DNA of 53,295 nt from Labilithrix sp. (lineage in GTDB: Bacteria > Myxococcota_A > Polyangia > Polyangiales > Polyangiaceae). The stretch lies in assembly GCA_028287065.1 (NCBI GenBank), contig JAQBQJ010000180.1, positions 1 through 53,295 of the forward strand, written 5' to 3'. The position numbers and the translations under genes are program-made. Positions 31,990 through 39,958 of this stretch are shown here, piece by piece. The first letter of the stretch is position 1, and each line of letters opens with the position of its first letter. Below the pieces are notes generated by a model. That model did no database searches. It saw only the letters and a program-made list of their open reading frames with translations, and had not been told where the DNA came from.

Positions 31990-32940
31990 GTGGGACAACG
32001 GAGCAGCACCGTCACAGTCATCGAGCTCGTCCAGGCCTTCCTCGAGCGCCGCACGTGGACGCAGAAGGAGCTCGCCGATCGCCTCGAGATGACGACCCCT
32101 GCGATCCGCGAGAAGCTGAAGGAGCTACAGGACATCTTCCATCTCGAGCGCGAGGAGGAGCATCCTCAGGTGTACTGGAGCGTCCCGAAGGACTGGTTCC
32201 CTGGCGGTGTGGTGTTCAAACGCGAGCAGCTCCCCGAGCTCCTGCGGCATCTGGTCCGTCTGCCGAAGAGCAAAGCCCGCGACGGGCTGCTCGCGACGGT
32301 GCTCGGCAACCTCCCGAACGGCGGAGGTGTCGAGGCGCTTCCGACGGCGGTCGTGCCTCCCTCTGCCACGAAGCAGGAGGAGGACTACCTCGCGCTCATC
32401 GAAGACGCAGCGGCCCAGAAGCGTTCGCTCTGGTTTCGCTACTTCACCGCGAGCCGCGGCCAGATGTCGATGCGTCATGCGTCGGTTCATCGCGTCGTTC
32501 TCGGACGGCCCGCGCGGTTCGTCGCCACGTGCCATCGCGAGGACAAGTTGAAGTGGTTTCGCGTCGAGAACATTCTCTCGGCACACCTCGACCCGCAGGA
32601 GCCGTATCGCCCCTCCGAGCACAAAGCCGTGGATGCGTTCCTCCGCGCGAGCGTCGACGGCTTCAATGCCGGCGGCGCGGTCGCGGAGCTGTCGTTCCTC
32701 GTGCGCGAGCCCGAGGCGCGTTGGGTGCAGACCAACCTGCTGCCGACAATGAAGGTCGCAACGCTGCCCAACGGTCGCATTCGCGTGACCGTGGAGACGA
32801 ATGCGATCCTGCAGGTGGCGCGGTACGTCGTCGGGCTCGGCGCCGCCGCCGTATCGGAGACGCCCGCGCTGGCGGAGGCGGTCGAGGTCCTTGCCCGAGG
32901 CGCGCTCGGCGACGCCGCGGACATCGCGCCCGCGCGCTGA
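31990..32940 (+). CDS. WYL-domain transcriptional regulator (316 aa)
   Basis: An N-terminal winged HTH (VTVIELVQAFLERRTWTQKELADRLEMTTPAIREKLKELQDIFHLEREEEHPQVYWSVPKDW) is followed by a WYL domain: LIEDAAAQKRSLWFRYFTASRGQMSMRHASVHRVVLGRPARFVATCHREDKLKWFRVENILSAHL. A C-terminal WCX-like extension begins VDGFNAGGAVAELSFLVREPEARWVQTNLL. WYL proteins bind nucleic-acid ligands or nucleotides and control stress and defence genes. The HTH here sits on a larger N-terminal half than usual. Divergent from the YbfF-like hydrolase, a likely target or neighbour under the same control. Confidence 0.9.
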   Translation: MGQRSSTVTVIELVQAFLERRTWTQKELADRLEMTTPAIREKLKELQDIFHLEREEEHPQVYWSVPKDWFPGGVVFKREQLPELLRHLVRLPKSKARDGLLATVLGNLPNGGGVEALPTAVVPPSATKQEEDYLALIEDAAAQKRSLWFRYFTASRGQMSMRHASVHRVVLGRPARFVATCHREDKLKWFRVENILSAHLDPQEPYRPSEHKAVDAFLRASVDGFNAGGAVAELSFLVREPEARWVQTNLLPTMKVATLPNGRIRVTVETNAILQVARYVVGLGAAAVSETPALAEAVEVLARGALGDAADIAPAR

Positions 32941-32952
32941 CGGTCCGCGCCC

Positions 32953-33282
32953 TCATCCGAACATCACCATCCCCTCGCCCGCCGCTTCGGCGACGGCGAG
33001 CAGCTCACCGGTGCGCGTGCGGAGCGACGGTTGCGCATTGCGTGGCACGTCCCAGAGCCGGCGCCGGCATCGTGGCGCGAGCTCGCGGGCGGGGATCGCG
33101 CCGAAGTCCGGCCGACCGAGCCCGAGCCAATCGAGGAGATCGAGCCCCTCGTCACGAGGGACGTCGAGCAGTCGTTCGGTAGGGAGGGACGACCTCGGCG
33201 ACTCGGATTTCGACGAGACCGCAGCAGCGAAGCGCAGGCGCGAGAACGTAGGGTGCGGAGCGGGCATGCCGTAGTCGTGCAT
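32953..33282 (-). CDS. Hypothetical protein (109 aa)
   Basis: Sequence begins MHDYGMPAPHPTFSRLRFAAAVSSKSESPRSSLPTERLLDVPRDEGLDLLDWLGLGRPDFGAIPAREL and ends LLAVAEAAGEGMVMFG. It is Arg- and Pro-rich, with a central short helix and no Cys-pair, signal or membrane stretch. Third-position GC is high over the whole frame, so it looks genuinely coding. Convergent with the WYL gene and 35 bases downstream of the 176-aa gene in the same direction. No family recognised. Confidence 0.55.
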   Translation of the reverse strand: MHDYGMPAPHPTFSRLRFAAAVSSKSESPRSSLPTERLLDVPRDEGLDLLDWLGLGRPDFGAIPARELAPRCRRRLWDVPRNAQPSLRTRTGELLAVAEAAGEGMVMFG

Positions 33283-33317
33283 CGTGCGGTGTCGCCAAGA
33301 ACCCGAGTGAATAGGCA

Positions 33318-33848
33318 CTAGTGCCGGCGCGCTCCGGCACGCGCTTTGCTCGCGAAAGAAGCGCCGCGCCCGGAGCTCGAGAAGAGCGTGACGGTCCCCG
33401 CGATCACGCACGCCGCAGCCGCCCCGACGACGCCGCGTCCGAGCATCATCGACGCCGAAGCGTCGAGCGCCGCGCCGAGCGCGAACGCGGCGAAGATCGC
33501 CCACGCGGGCAATGATCTCGCGCGTGTTGCGCGCGAACGGACCTTCCTCGGGACGCGTCCGGCCGAGGCGACGCCCGGCGCCGGCACGCGCGCTCGCACG
33601 CGCGGCGGTCCCGGTCGGATGACGTACTGAGGGGCCGCGCGAAATACCGATCGCTGCACCATGAAGGGCGAGGGCTCCTCATCCGTGGGCGTCGCGACCG
33701 ACATCGATCCCGGAGACGATGGAGATCCGGGAAGATAGGTCGAGCACACGGCACCCGCGCCTTCGCGCAAGATGATGGCGTCGGTGTGACAGTCGAGGGT
33801 GGGACAGGACCGAGAATCCGTGTCCACGGAGGGCGTCGAGGGAGGCAT
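33318..33848 (-). CDS. Hypothetical membrane protein (176 aa)
   Basis: The N-terminal 110 residues are Ser/Pro/Arg-rich and soluble (MPPSTPSVDTDSRSCPTLDCHTDAIILREGAG ...). Two hydrophobic helices follow (PAWAIFAAFALGAALDASASMML and GRGVVGAAAACVIAGTVTLFSS), ending in a short basic tail. It is probably anchored with both ends cytoplasmic. A purine-rich GAGGGGGA precedes the ATG at 33848. An in-frame ATG at 33704 would give a shorter version. High third-position GC in the helices favours this frame over the opposite strand. Function unknown. Confidence 0.5.
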   Translation of the reverse strand: MPPSTPSVDTDSRSCPTLDCHTDAIILREGAGAVCSTYLPGSPSSPGSMSVATPTDEEPSPFMVQRSVFRAAPQYVIRPGPPRVRARVPAPGVASAGRVPRKVRSRATRARSLPAWAIFAAFALGAALDASASMMLGRGVVGAAAACVIAGTVTLFSSSGRGASFASKARAGARRH

Positions 33849-33934
33849 TCCCCCTCATCGGCCGCCGGCGGCTATCGTTGCGTGCGTTGATCGTCTCGTA
33901 AGCAGGTACGGTTCGAATCGGAGGTCCTGACCCC

Positions 33935-35074
33935 ATGAGCTCTACCCGTCGCCCCATGCGCGGTGCCCTCACCGGGCTTGCCGGCCTGCTCTGCCTCGCT
34001 TGCGTCGCGACGCTCGCCTGCGGAATCAGCACGACGGACCCCCCGCCCGACGGATCGAGCGGCTCGTCGGGCACGAGCGGCGGTACCAGCGGAACCAGCG
34101 GAACCAGCGGCACCAGCGGCACCAGCGGCACCAGCGGGACCACCGGCGGAGCGCCCGGGCCCGGCACCATGCACGCGGGCTGCCGCATCTTCCCGAACGA
34201 CAACGCGTGGAACCGCACCGTCGATCAGGAGCCCGTCGATACGGAGCTCATGACGAGCGTCATGCCAGGGATGGCGCTCGCGAAAGGCCTCCACCCCGAC
34301 TGGGGAACGATGACCGACGGTTACGGAATTCCCATCACGGTCGGCAAGGCGGCGGCGCCCGCGAAGATCGACTGGAACACCGACTACGGCCCGCTCGAGA
34401 GCGACAAGCTCGCATGCCCGAGCGGCGGCGACTTCTGTTACCCGATCCCGCTCGACGCGAAGATCGAAGGGGGCCCCAGCGCGGACACCGACGCCGACCG
34501 CCACGTGCTCTTCCTCGCGAACGACGGCGCGCCCGACCACTGCGTCCTCTACGAGCTCTACAATACGCAGAATGCCTCGGGCAGCGGCTTCGTCGCCTCG
34601 AGCGGAGCGATCTGGAAGCTCGATTCGAACGCGCTCCGGACCGAAGGCTGGACGTCCGCGGACGCGGCCGGCCTTGCGATCCTGCCCGGCCTCGTGCGCC
34701 TCGAGGAGATCAAACGCGGCGAGATCACGCACGCGATTCGCTTCACGATGGATAGCTCACGACAGGCGTACATCCATCCGGCGACACACGCGGCCGGCAA
34801 CGAGAACGCCGCGCTGCCCCCGATGGGTCTGCGGGTCCGCCTCAAGGCGTCCTTCGACGACTCCGGGTTCACCGGCGCCTCGAAGGTCATCACGACGGCC
34901 ATGAAGAAGTACGGGCTCATCCTCGCGGACAACGGCTCCAACTGGTACATCAGCGGCGAGAGCGACAACGCCTGGGAGCCCGAGATGGACGCGCTCCTGC
35001 AGAACCTCGGCAAGGTGAAGGGCTCCGACTTCGAGATCGTGAAGACCGGCACCGTGACGATCGCTCCGAAGTAG
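33935..35074 (+). CDS. Lipoprotein with TSG-repeat linker and conserved unknown domain (379 aa)
   Basis: Signal MSSTRRPMRGALTGLAGLLCLACVATLAC with Cys29. Then a low-complexity linker of repeated Gly-Thr-Ser (9-base units) to about residue 72. The 300-residue domain starts CRIFPNDNAWNRTVDQEPV and contains LHPDWGTMTDGYGIPITV, YPIPLDAKIEGGPSADTDADRHVLFL, CVLYELYNTQNA, ALRTEGWTSADAAGLAILPGLVRLEEI, ALPPMGLRVRLKASFDDSGF and YGLILADNGSNWYISGESDNAWEPEMDALL. I recall this conserved domain from acidobacterial and myxobacterial proteins of unknown role. GGAGGT 9 nt before the ATG. Probably surface-exposed. The Kir channel gene follows after 11 bases. Confidence 0.78.
   Translation: MSSTRRPMRGALTGLAGLLCLACVATLACGISTTDPPPDGSSGSSGTSGGTSGTSGTSGTSGTSGTSGTTGGAPGPGTMHAGCRIFPNDNAWNRTVDQEPVDTELMTSVMPGMALAKGLHPDWGTMTDGYGIPITVGKAAAPAKIDWNTDYGPLESDKLACPSGGDFCYPIPLDAKIEGGPSADTDADRHVLFLANDGAPDHCVLYELYNTQNASGSGFVASSGAIWKLDSNALRTEGWTSADAAGLAILPGLVRLEEIKRGEITHAIRFTMDSSRQAYIHPATHAAGNENAALPPMGLRVRLKASFDDSGFTGASKVITTAMKKYGLILADNGSNWYISGESDNAWEPEMDALLQNLGKVKGSDFEIVKTGTVTIAPK
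34082..34144 (+). repeat. Seven 9-bp units encoding Gly-Thr-Ser (last Gly-Thr-Thr)
   Basis: Units of GGNACCAGC start at 34082, 34091, 34100, 34109, 34118, 34127 and 34136. A slippage-prone linker between lipid anchor and domain. Confidence 0.9.
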
Positions 35075-35085
35075 GTAGGTACCCC

Positions 35086-35970
35086 TTGGCACGCGCAACG
35101 CCCCTGGACGACGGCATCGTCGTCGTCGGAACCGCATCGCATCCGCTCCGTGACGCCTATCACTCTCTGCTCCGCATGCGCTGGGCCGGAGTCCTCGCGA
35201 CGATCGCGCTTCTCTTCCTGACGGCGAACGCGATCTTCGGATTCCTCTTCATGCTCAGCGGCGGGATCGCGGGCGCACGCCCGGGCTCGCTTCGTGACGC
35301 GTTCTTCTTCAGCGTGCAGACGATCGGTACGGTGGGCTACGGCGCGATGTACCCGACGTCCACGACGGCGAACCTGCTCGTGCTCGCCGAGTCGATCGTC
35401 GGCGTCATCCTCACGGCGCTCGCGACGGGGATCGTGTTCGCGCGGTTCTCGCAGACGTCGGCGATCCTCGTGTTCACGTCGAAGGTCTGCATCGGGCCGA
35501 TGGACGGCGTCCCCACGCTGATGCTGCGTGTCGGCAACGACCGCTCGAGCACGATCTTCGAGGCCATGATCCGCGTCGTCGTCGTGCGCACGATCAAGAC
35601 GAAGGAGGGCATGACGTTCTATCGCATGCTCGATCTGCCGCTCGTGCGTGAACGCTCCCTCGCGCTCAGCCGCTCGTGGACCGTCATGCACACCATCGAC
35701 GAGAAGAGCCCGCTGTTCGGGATGACGCCTTCGAGCTGCGAGCTCGAAGAGGTCGAGATCACCGCGAGCGTCGTCGGCACCGACGATACGTCGCTCCAGC
35801 CCGTCCACGCGCGGAAGCGCTACGAGACGAAGGACATCGTTTGGGGCGCGCGCCCGGCCGACGTGCTGTCGGATCTGCCGAACGGGCTCATCCAGCTCGA
35901 TGTCCGCAAGTTCGACGAGATCGTCGCGACTCAGCCAACCGAGACGTTCCCGTATCCCAGGGTGGCCTGA
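35086..35970 (+). CDS. Inward-rectifier (KirBac-type) potassium channel (294 aa)
   Basis: Two transmembrane helices (about 35-57 and 96-120) flank a pore loop with FFFSVQTIGTVGYGAMYP; the selectivity filter TVGYG is residues 82-86. The C-terminal cytoplasmic immunoglobulin-like domain is clearly Kir: VCIGPMDGVPTLMLRVGNDRSSTIFEAMIRVVVVRTIKTKEG, LPLVRERSLALSRSWTVMHTIDEKSPLFGMT and ELEEVEITASVVGTDDTSLQPVHARKRYETKDIVWGARPADVL. Tetrameric K+ channel of the inner membrane; length is normal. The start is TTG at 35086 following a purine-rich GTAGGTAGG. It sits 11 bases behind the lipoprotein gene and overlaps the opposite ferritin-like gene by 40 bases. Confidence 0.92.
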   Translation: MARATPLDDGIVVVGTASHPLRDAYHSLLRMRWAGVLATIALLFLTANAIFGFLFMLSGGIAGARPGSLRDAFFFSVQTIGTVGYGAMYPTSTTANLLVLAESIVGVILTALATGIVFARFSQTSAILVFTSKVCIGPMDGVPTLMLRVGNDRSSTIFEAMIRVVVVRTIKTKEGMTFYRMLDLPLVRERSLALSRSWTVMHTIDEKSPLFGMTPSSCELEEVEITASVVGTDDTSLQPVHARKRYETKDIVWGARPADVLSDLPNGLIQLDVRKFDEIVATQPTETFPYPRVA

Positions 35971-37127
35971 CGCGTCGCCGCGATCGCCTGTGCGACGCGG
36001 CGCTCGAGGTCGACACGGGTCGCCTCGTGTTCCTCGGCCTCGAGCTCTTCGCCCATGATGCCCCAGCACTCCCAGCGACCGTCGCGCGCCTCGTCCGGCA
36101 TCGGCGACGACATCGTCTTCGGCAGAGCCCGGAGTGCGCCTTCGAGGGCATGCGCGACGGAGTCGCCGCCCTCGGCGAGGCACCAGCGAACGACGTCCCA
36201 GCCATGACGAGCGTGGCGACCCTCGTCGGCCGCGATCTCCTTGAGAATGCCCTGGATCGCGGGAGCCTCGCAGCGGCGGGCGAGCTTCGCGATGATGCGC
36301 GCGGAGACACCTTCGTGTAGCGCACCGTCGACGAGTGAATCGACCGCGAGCTGCGCGAGCGCGAGGGTCCGCGAGCGGGACAACGTGCGTGCGCGTGCGG
36401 CCGCGGGGAATGCCCCCGGGCTCTCGATTCGACCGTCGATCGCGCGCGCGAGACCGAAGCACAGCTCGGCGTGACGGATCTCGTCGAGCGCATCGCGATT
36501 CGCGTCCGCCACGAGCTCCGGCGGTGCGCCGAGCGCCATGAGATCGAGCGTGAGGCGCGCAAACGCGGCGACGGAGGCATGCTCGGTGCGCCCGTTCTCG
36601 CGCCACTGCGCCGCGACCTTGGCGCGCGTCGCTTCGTCGTCGGTCTCGATCACACCGACCGGCCCCGACGATGACAGACCCGCGCCGGTCCATGCGTCGC
36701 CCGTCTCGACGGGAGGAAGGAGGATCTTCCCGGCGCTGCGGATCTGGCGCCCGCGCGTGAACGTCACCGTCGAGAGGAACGCGGCGAATGCACCGAGGCC
36801 GGTCATGAACAGGTTGCCGAACGTGAGCGCGACGGCGCTCGCCGTACCGGTCGCGCCGGGACCTGCCGCAAGCCCCTTCACGAGCGCGGCGATGCTGTGA
36901 CCGGCACCCGCCATGCCGAGGACGGTCGCGACGAGGAAGACGACCGTGCCCGGCGCCGCCGCGCTGGTCGCCATCATCGCGACGAACGAGAGGCCGAAGC
37001 CCACGGCGGAGCCGACGAGGAGCTTCGCGCCTCGTCTCCGCAGCTTCGCGGCGGAGAGGGCCGCTTCTGCGGCCGATGCGCCCGGCGCGTAGATCGGGTC
37101 CAACGTTGCCGGATGAGGGTGATCCAT
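35931..37127 (-). CDS. Ferritin-like membrane protein (398 aa)
   Basis: The N-terminal third carries hydrophobic segments (GAKLLVGSAVGFGLSFVAMMATSAAAPGTVVFLVATVLGMAGAGHSIAALV and FGNLFMTGLGAFAAFLSTVTF), about four helices. The C-terminal 200 residues form a ferritin-like four-helix bundle: ENGRTEHASVAAFARLTLDLMALG (Glu, ExxH-type), ANRDALDEIRHAELCFGLARAI, LAVDSLVDGALHEGVSARIIAKLARR and EIAADEGRHARHGWDVVRW. The E..EH, DExRHA and DEGRHA motifs are di-iron ligands. A membrane-tethered di-iron protein, oxidase or iron storage, is plausible. The ATG at 37127 gives MDHPHPATLDPIYAPG; no clear ribosome site is seen there. Substrate unknown. Confidence 0.78.
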   Translation of the reverse strand: MDHPHPATLDPIYAPGASAAEAALSAAKLRRRGAKLLVGSAVGFGLSFVAMMATSAAAPGTVVFLVATVLGMAGAGHSIAALVKGLAAGPGATGTASAVALTFGNLFMTGLGAFAAFLSTVTFTRGRQIRSAGKILLPPVETGDAWTGAGLSSSGPVGVIETDDEATRAKVAAQWRENGRTEHASVAAFARLTLDLMALGAPPELVADANRDALDEIRHAELCFGLARAIDGRIESPGAFPAAARARTLSRSRTLALAQLAVDSLVDGALHEGVSARIIAKLARRCEAPAIQGILKEIAADEGRHARHGWDVVRWCLAEGGDSVAHALEGALRALPKTMSSPMPDEARDGRWECWGIMGEELEAEEHEATRVDLERRVAQAIAATRQATLGYGNVSVG

Positions 37128-37196
37128 CGCCCGATCGAACGCCCGAAGGGTCGAAAAGTTTCCGTGTTCGCCGCGGTTCTTCCCACGCACACCCTG

Positions 37197-37202
37197 TAGG
37201 CT
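37197..37202 (+). promoter_or_regulatory. -10-like hexamer TAGGCT
   Basis: Exactly 7 nt before the ATG at 37210 of the VOC gene. The same hexamer and spacing precede trpB. Confidence 0.6.
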
Positions 37203-37209
37203 ACCGGCC

Positions 37210-37608
37210 ATGTCCCTCATCGACCACGTCACGCTCGTCGTCTCGGACTACGCCCGCTCGAAGGCTTTCTTCGAGAAGGCGCTCGCGCCGCTCGGTGTGA
37301 AGCCGATCATGGAGTTCGGAAAAGCGTGCGGCTTCGGCCGCGACAAGAAGCCGGATTTCTGGATCGGCGAAGGTCCGACGAGCTTCCAGACGCCGGAGCA
37401 GCTGAAGCCGATCACGCCGACGCACATCGCGTTCTCCGCGCGGAGCCGCGACGAGGTCGACGCGTTCTACACGGCTGCGCTCGCCGCCGGCGGGCGCGAC
37501 TTCGGCAAGCCCGGTATCCGCGAGATCTATCACCCGCACTACTACGGTGCGTTCGTGCTCGATCCGGACGGTCACGACATCGAAGCCGTGATCCACGGCG
37601 GCGGCTGA
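37210..37608 (+). CDS. VOC-family (glyoxalase-like) protein (132 aa)
   Basis: Vicinal-oxygen-chelate fold with two beta-alpha-beta-beta-beta modules. The first is LIDHVTLVVSDYARSKAFFEKALAPLGVKPIME, with a metal-ligand-type His (H6). The second is PTHIAFSARSRDEVDAFYTAALAAGGRDFGKPG ... YYGAFVLDPDGHDIEAVIH, with the His and Glu of the HxE type. Residue placement matches glyoxalase I-like and dioxygenase-like small VOC proteins. The substrate cannot be told. The leaderless-type signal supports the ATG at 37210. Confidence 0.9.
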   Translation: MSLIDHVTLVVSDYARSKAFFEKALAPLGVKPIMEFGKACGFGRDKKPDFWIGEGPTSFQTPEQLKPITPTHIAFSARSRDEVDAFYTAALAAGGRDFGKPGIREIYHPHYYGAFVLDPDGHDIEAVIHGGG

Positions 37609-37628
37609 GCGCGGAGACGCGAGCTCAG
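37605..37628. terminator. Hairpin between VOC and methyltransferase ends
   Basis: CTGAGC (37605-37610) pairs with GCTCAG (37623-37628), with an inner GCG/CGC. It lies across the stops of convergent genes; a candidate bidirectional terminator. Confidence 0.35.
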
Positions 37629-38470
37629 GGCTTCACGAATTTCAAGACGAAGCGATCGCTCGTCCCGCGCTTGTCCGCGGCGGCGAACGGCGCAGTGTTC
37701 CAATCGCGCTTGTCGTCCGGGTTGCGGAGGAAGGAAGCGTCGGCCGCGAGCTTGAAGCCCGCCGCGGCGACCTCCTTGCGTACGACCGCCTCGTCGATGC
37801 GATGGATGCTCTGCACCTCGCTGGTGCCCGTGCCGGTGCGACCGCTGTGGTCCACGACGACGTAGACGCCCCCGGGCTTGAGCGCGCGGAAGATCGCGGC
37901 GTTCATCTTCGCCTGGTCCGCCTTCATCCAGAATGTGTCGTGATAAAAGAGGACGAAGACGATGGCGTCGAGGTCCTTCGCCTCCGGCGGGAGGGGATCG
38001 TCGAGCTCGCGCGTGACCTTCACGACGTTCTTGTTCACCGGCTTGGCGAGCCGCGCCGTCCAGGGCTTGTCGGCGAACTTCTCGATGATGACCGGCGAGT
38101 TCTGTCCGTAGACCACGCCGGTCGGACCGACGGCGCGCGCGAGGAGCTCCGTCGTGTATCCGCCGCCGGCTGCGAGGTCGGCGACCTTCATCCCCGGCCT
38201 GATGCCCGCGAACGCGAGGAGCTCGGCGGGCTTCCGGCCCGCATCGAGCTTCTTGTCTTCGGGATCGCGATCGGCGGCGTCGACGACGGCACGGGTGGCC
38301 GGCGGGACATCGACGTGCGCGACGTGTTCCTCCGTCGAAGCCGGCGCCGCGGCGCCGAGCCCTCCCGCAGGCGCCGCCGGCACGGCGCTGGTCGGCGCTG
38401 CAGGCGCGGGCGCCTCGCCTCCACACGCGGCCAGGGTGAGTGCGACTGCAGCAGCGAAAACGTTCTTCAT
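37625..38470 (-). CDS. Predicted SAM methyltransferase with lipoprotein signal (281 aa)
   Basis: Begins MKNVFAAAVALTLAACGGEAPAPAAP, a strong lipoprotein signal peptide. The rest is a class I SAM-methyltransferase fold: AFAGIRPGMKVADLAAGGGYTTELLARAVGPTG is motif I, LDAIVFVLFYHDTFWMKADQAKMNAAIFRALKPGGVYVVVD contains the later motifs, and FVLKFVKP is the C-terminus. It resembles the predicted-methyltransferase group COG4798, whose members often carry signal peptides. AAGGAA precedes the ATG at 38470. An exported SAM enzyme is puzzling, since SAM is not known to be available outside the cytoplasm. Confidence 0.83.
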   Translation of the reverse strand: MKNVFAAAVALTLAACGGEAPAPAAPTSAVPAAPAGGLGAAAPASTEEHVAHVDVPPATRAVVDAADRDPEDKKLDAGRKPAELLAFAGIRPGMKVADLAAGGGYTTELLARAVGPTGVVYGQNSPVIIEKFADKPWTARLAKPVNKNVVKVTRELDDPLPPEAKDLDAIVFVLFYHDTFWMKADQAKMNAAIFRALKPGGVYVVVDHSGRTGTGTSEVQSIHRIDEAVVRKEVAAAGFKLAADASFLRNPDDKRDWNTAPFAAADKRGTSDRFVLKFVKP

Positions 38471-38488
38471 CGGTTCCTTCGACAGCAC

Positions 38489-38521
38489 GGCCATCCCAGG
38501 GCCATCCCACGGCCATCCCAC
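38489..38521. repeat. Three 11-bp tandem repeats GGCCATCCCA(C/G)
   Basis: Units at 38489, 38500 and 38511 lie just upstream of the methyltransferase gene start, within a 206-base divergent region. A regulatory array or simple slippage product. Confidence 0.7.
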
Positions 38522-38676
38522 GGGTAGATACGCGCGATGAAGCCGTAGGGATACGCCCACCCGTCGGCGCCCGAAATCACGAGGAATTGCGCGATCCTTC
38601 GTCATGCGCGCCGGACCCGCGCGGCCCGCGGCGGCGGCACTGGCGCGTTTGCGATTGCCGTGAGATCCTATGTCGC

Positions 38677-39285
38677 GTGGGCGACGTCTCCTTCTTGATC
38701 GCCGAAGACGACGCGGCAGTAGGTCGGCTCCTCGTGCGCGCTCTTTCCGAGCACGGCCATACCGAGCTCGTCACGACCCTCGAGGGCGCGCGAAACGCTC
38801 TGAAGAAGGGCTCGTTCACCGCGGTGATCGTCGACGTCGGACTGCCGGACGGCAGTGGGCTCGACCTGATCAGCGATGCCCGCGGCCACGATCCGGCGAC
38901 GTCCGCGCTGATCGTCTCGGGCGGCGTCGACGAGCGACGCCTCGCCGCCGCGCATCACCTCGGCGCATCGTACCTGCTGAAGCCCGTCGACACCCAACAG
39001 CTCGGGCTGTTCGGCGTGCGCATGCGCTCGAAGGTCCGGCAGCGGCAAGCGAAGATCTCCGCGCTCGTGCAGCGCTGGACCGTCGAATACGATCTCACGA
39101 AGTCCGAGGCCGCCGTCCTCGAGCTCGCCGCCCATGGCGCCCCACGTTCGAGGCTCGCCGACCTCCGCGGCGTCGCGCCGAGCACCGTGAAGAAGCAGGT
39201 GCAGGTCGTGCTCACGAAGACCGGCGACACGTCGCTCGAAGCGGCCGTCAGCCGCCTGCTCCGCGCGATCGTCGACGAGGCCTGA
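38677..39285 (+). CDS. Response regulator with LuxR-type HTH (202 aa)
   Basis: Receiver domain: FLIAEDDAAVGRLLVRAL (acidic DD pair), KGSFTAVIVDVGLPDGSGLDLISDA with the phosphoacceptor Asp (D53), ALIVSGGVDERRLAAAHHLGASYLLKPVD with the conserved Ser and Lys-Pro. A linker (MRSKVRQRQAKISALVQRWTVEYDL) leads to a helix-turn-helix (TKSEAAVLELAAHGAPRSRLADLRGVAPSTVKKQVQVVLTKTGDTSLEAAVSRLLRAI) of the NarL/LuxR type. No histidine kinase gene is adjacent; an orphan regulator. GTG start with GATCCTATGT nearby but no clear ribosome site. The regulated genes are unknown. Confidence 0.88.
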   Translation: MGDVSFLIAEDDAAVGRLLVRALSEHGHTELVTTLEGARNALKKGSFTAVIVDVGLPDGSGLDLISDARGHDPATSALIVSGGVDERRLAAAHHLGASYLLKPVDTQQLGLFGVRMRSKVRQRQAKISALVQRWTVEYDLTKSEAAVLELAAHGAPRSRLADLRGVAPSTVKKQVQVVLTKTGDTSLEAAVSRLLRAIVDEA

Positions 39286-39292
39286 GCTCCGC

Positions 39293-39838
39293 TCAACCGT
39301 CGTCGTAGACCGTCGCGATGCGCGCTGCCTTCTCGGCGAGCTCGGCGCGCAGGTGCGTCGGCGCGATGACTTCGAGCGCATCGGCGAAGCCGAAGAGCCA
39401 GCGCCGGAGCGCGCAGCCATCGGGAACGCTGGCCCGAACCGCGACGCGATCCGCGACGGATGCTCGCGCCTCGACGTGAACGGCGCGTGCTTGTCCCTCC
39501 GGTCCGCGCAGGCCCTCGCTGACCGCGCGTACGGCAGCAGCGCGGACGTGGAGAACGAGATCGACCTCGGGGACTCCATTGCGCGCGCCGAGAAGAGCGG
39601 GGATCGCGCAGAGGAGCTCGGCGTCGTCGGCCCATCGCCAGCCGTACGGCTTCGTGCGCTCGTCGCAGACGAGCGGGAACACGCTCGCGAGCTCGACGAG
39701 GTCGCGCTGGATGGTGCGTCGATGCACGACGAGACCGCGCGCGCGCAGACGGTCCTCGAGGGTTGCGGTGTCGATGCGCCGCGGCCCTTTCGGGAGCAGC
39801 GTGAGGAGGTGCCACTGACGAACGATCGCGGATGCCAC
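39293..39838 (-). CDS. WYL-domain regulator (181 aa)
   Basis: N-terminal HTH: ASAIVRQWHLLTLLPKGPRRIDTATLEDRLRARGLVVHRRTIQRDLVELASVFPLVCDERTKPYGWRWADDAELLC. A reduced WYL-like part follows (VHVEARASVADRVAVRASVPDGCALRRWLFGFADALEVIAPTHLRAELAEKAARIATVY). At 181 residues it is shorter than the 316-aa homologue and lacks an obvious central WYL strand set, so ligand binding may differ. GTG 39838 has GAGGGAC directly upstream; GTG 39877 is an alternative that uses rarer codons. It is divergent from the SWIM gene, with the double palindrome between, so it might be the regulator of that element. Confidence 0.75.
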   Translation of the reverse strand: MASAIVRQWHLLTLLPKGPRRIDTATLEDRLRARGLVVHRRTIQRDLVELASVFPLVCDERTKPYGWRWADDAELLCAIPALLGARNGVPEVDLVLHVRAAAVRAVSEGLRGPEGQARAVHVEARASVADRVAVRASVPDGCALRRWLFGFADALEVIAPTHLRAELAEKAARIATVYDDG

Positions 39839-39915
39839 GTCCCTCGTTCTGCGATCGGTCGCGTGGCCATTCGGCACTAGAGGATGGACGCGACTGACCA
39901 CGTGTTCACGCCACC

Positions 39916-39958
39916 TGTCCGCGGACACCCCGACAACTGTCCCGGACATAGGGTCACG
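39916..39958 (+). promoter_or_regulatory. Double TGTCC/GGACA element upstream of the SWIM gene
   Basis: Two perfect palindromes, TGTCCGCGGACA (39916-39927) and TGTCCCGGACA (39938-39948), are followed by TAGGGT (39949-39954) and CACG. Homologous to 19761-19803. It ends 63 nt before the ATG at 40022. Probable promoter with TAGGGT as -10 and two operators. Confidence 0.62.

Noticed and set aside
33346..33630. Plus-strand frame opposite the 176-aa membrane protein
   Set aside because: Ala/Pro-rich with no structure; the minus frame has clear membrane helices and high third-position GC.
33911..33925. GGTTCGAATC, a tRNA T-loop-like string
   Set aside because: The flanking bases do not form a T stem and no acceptor, D or anticodon arm is present.
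38641..38660. Possible sigma-54 promoter (TGGCGCG ... TTGCC)
   Set aside because: The spacing between GG and GC does not fit the -24/-12 rule.
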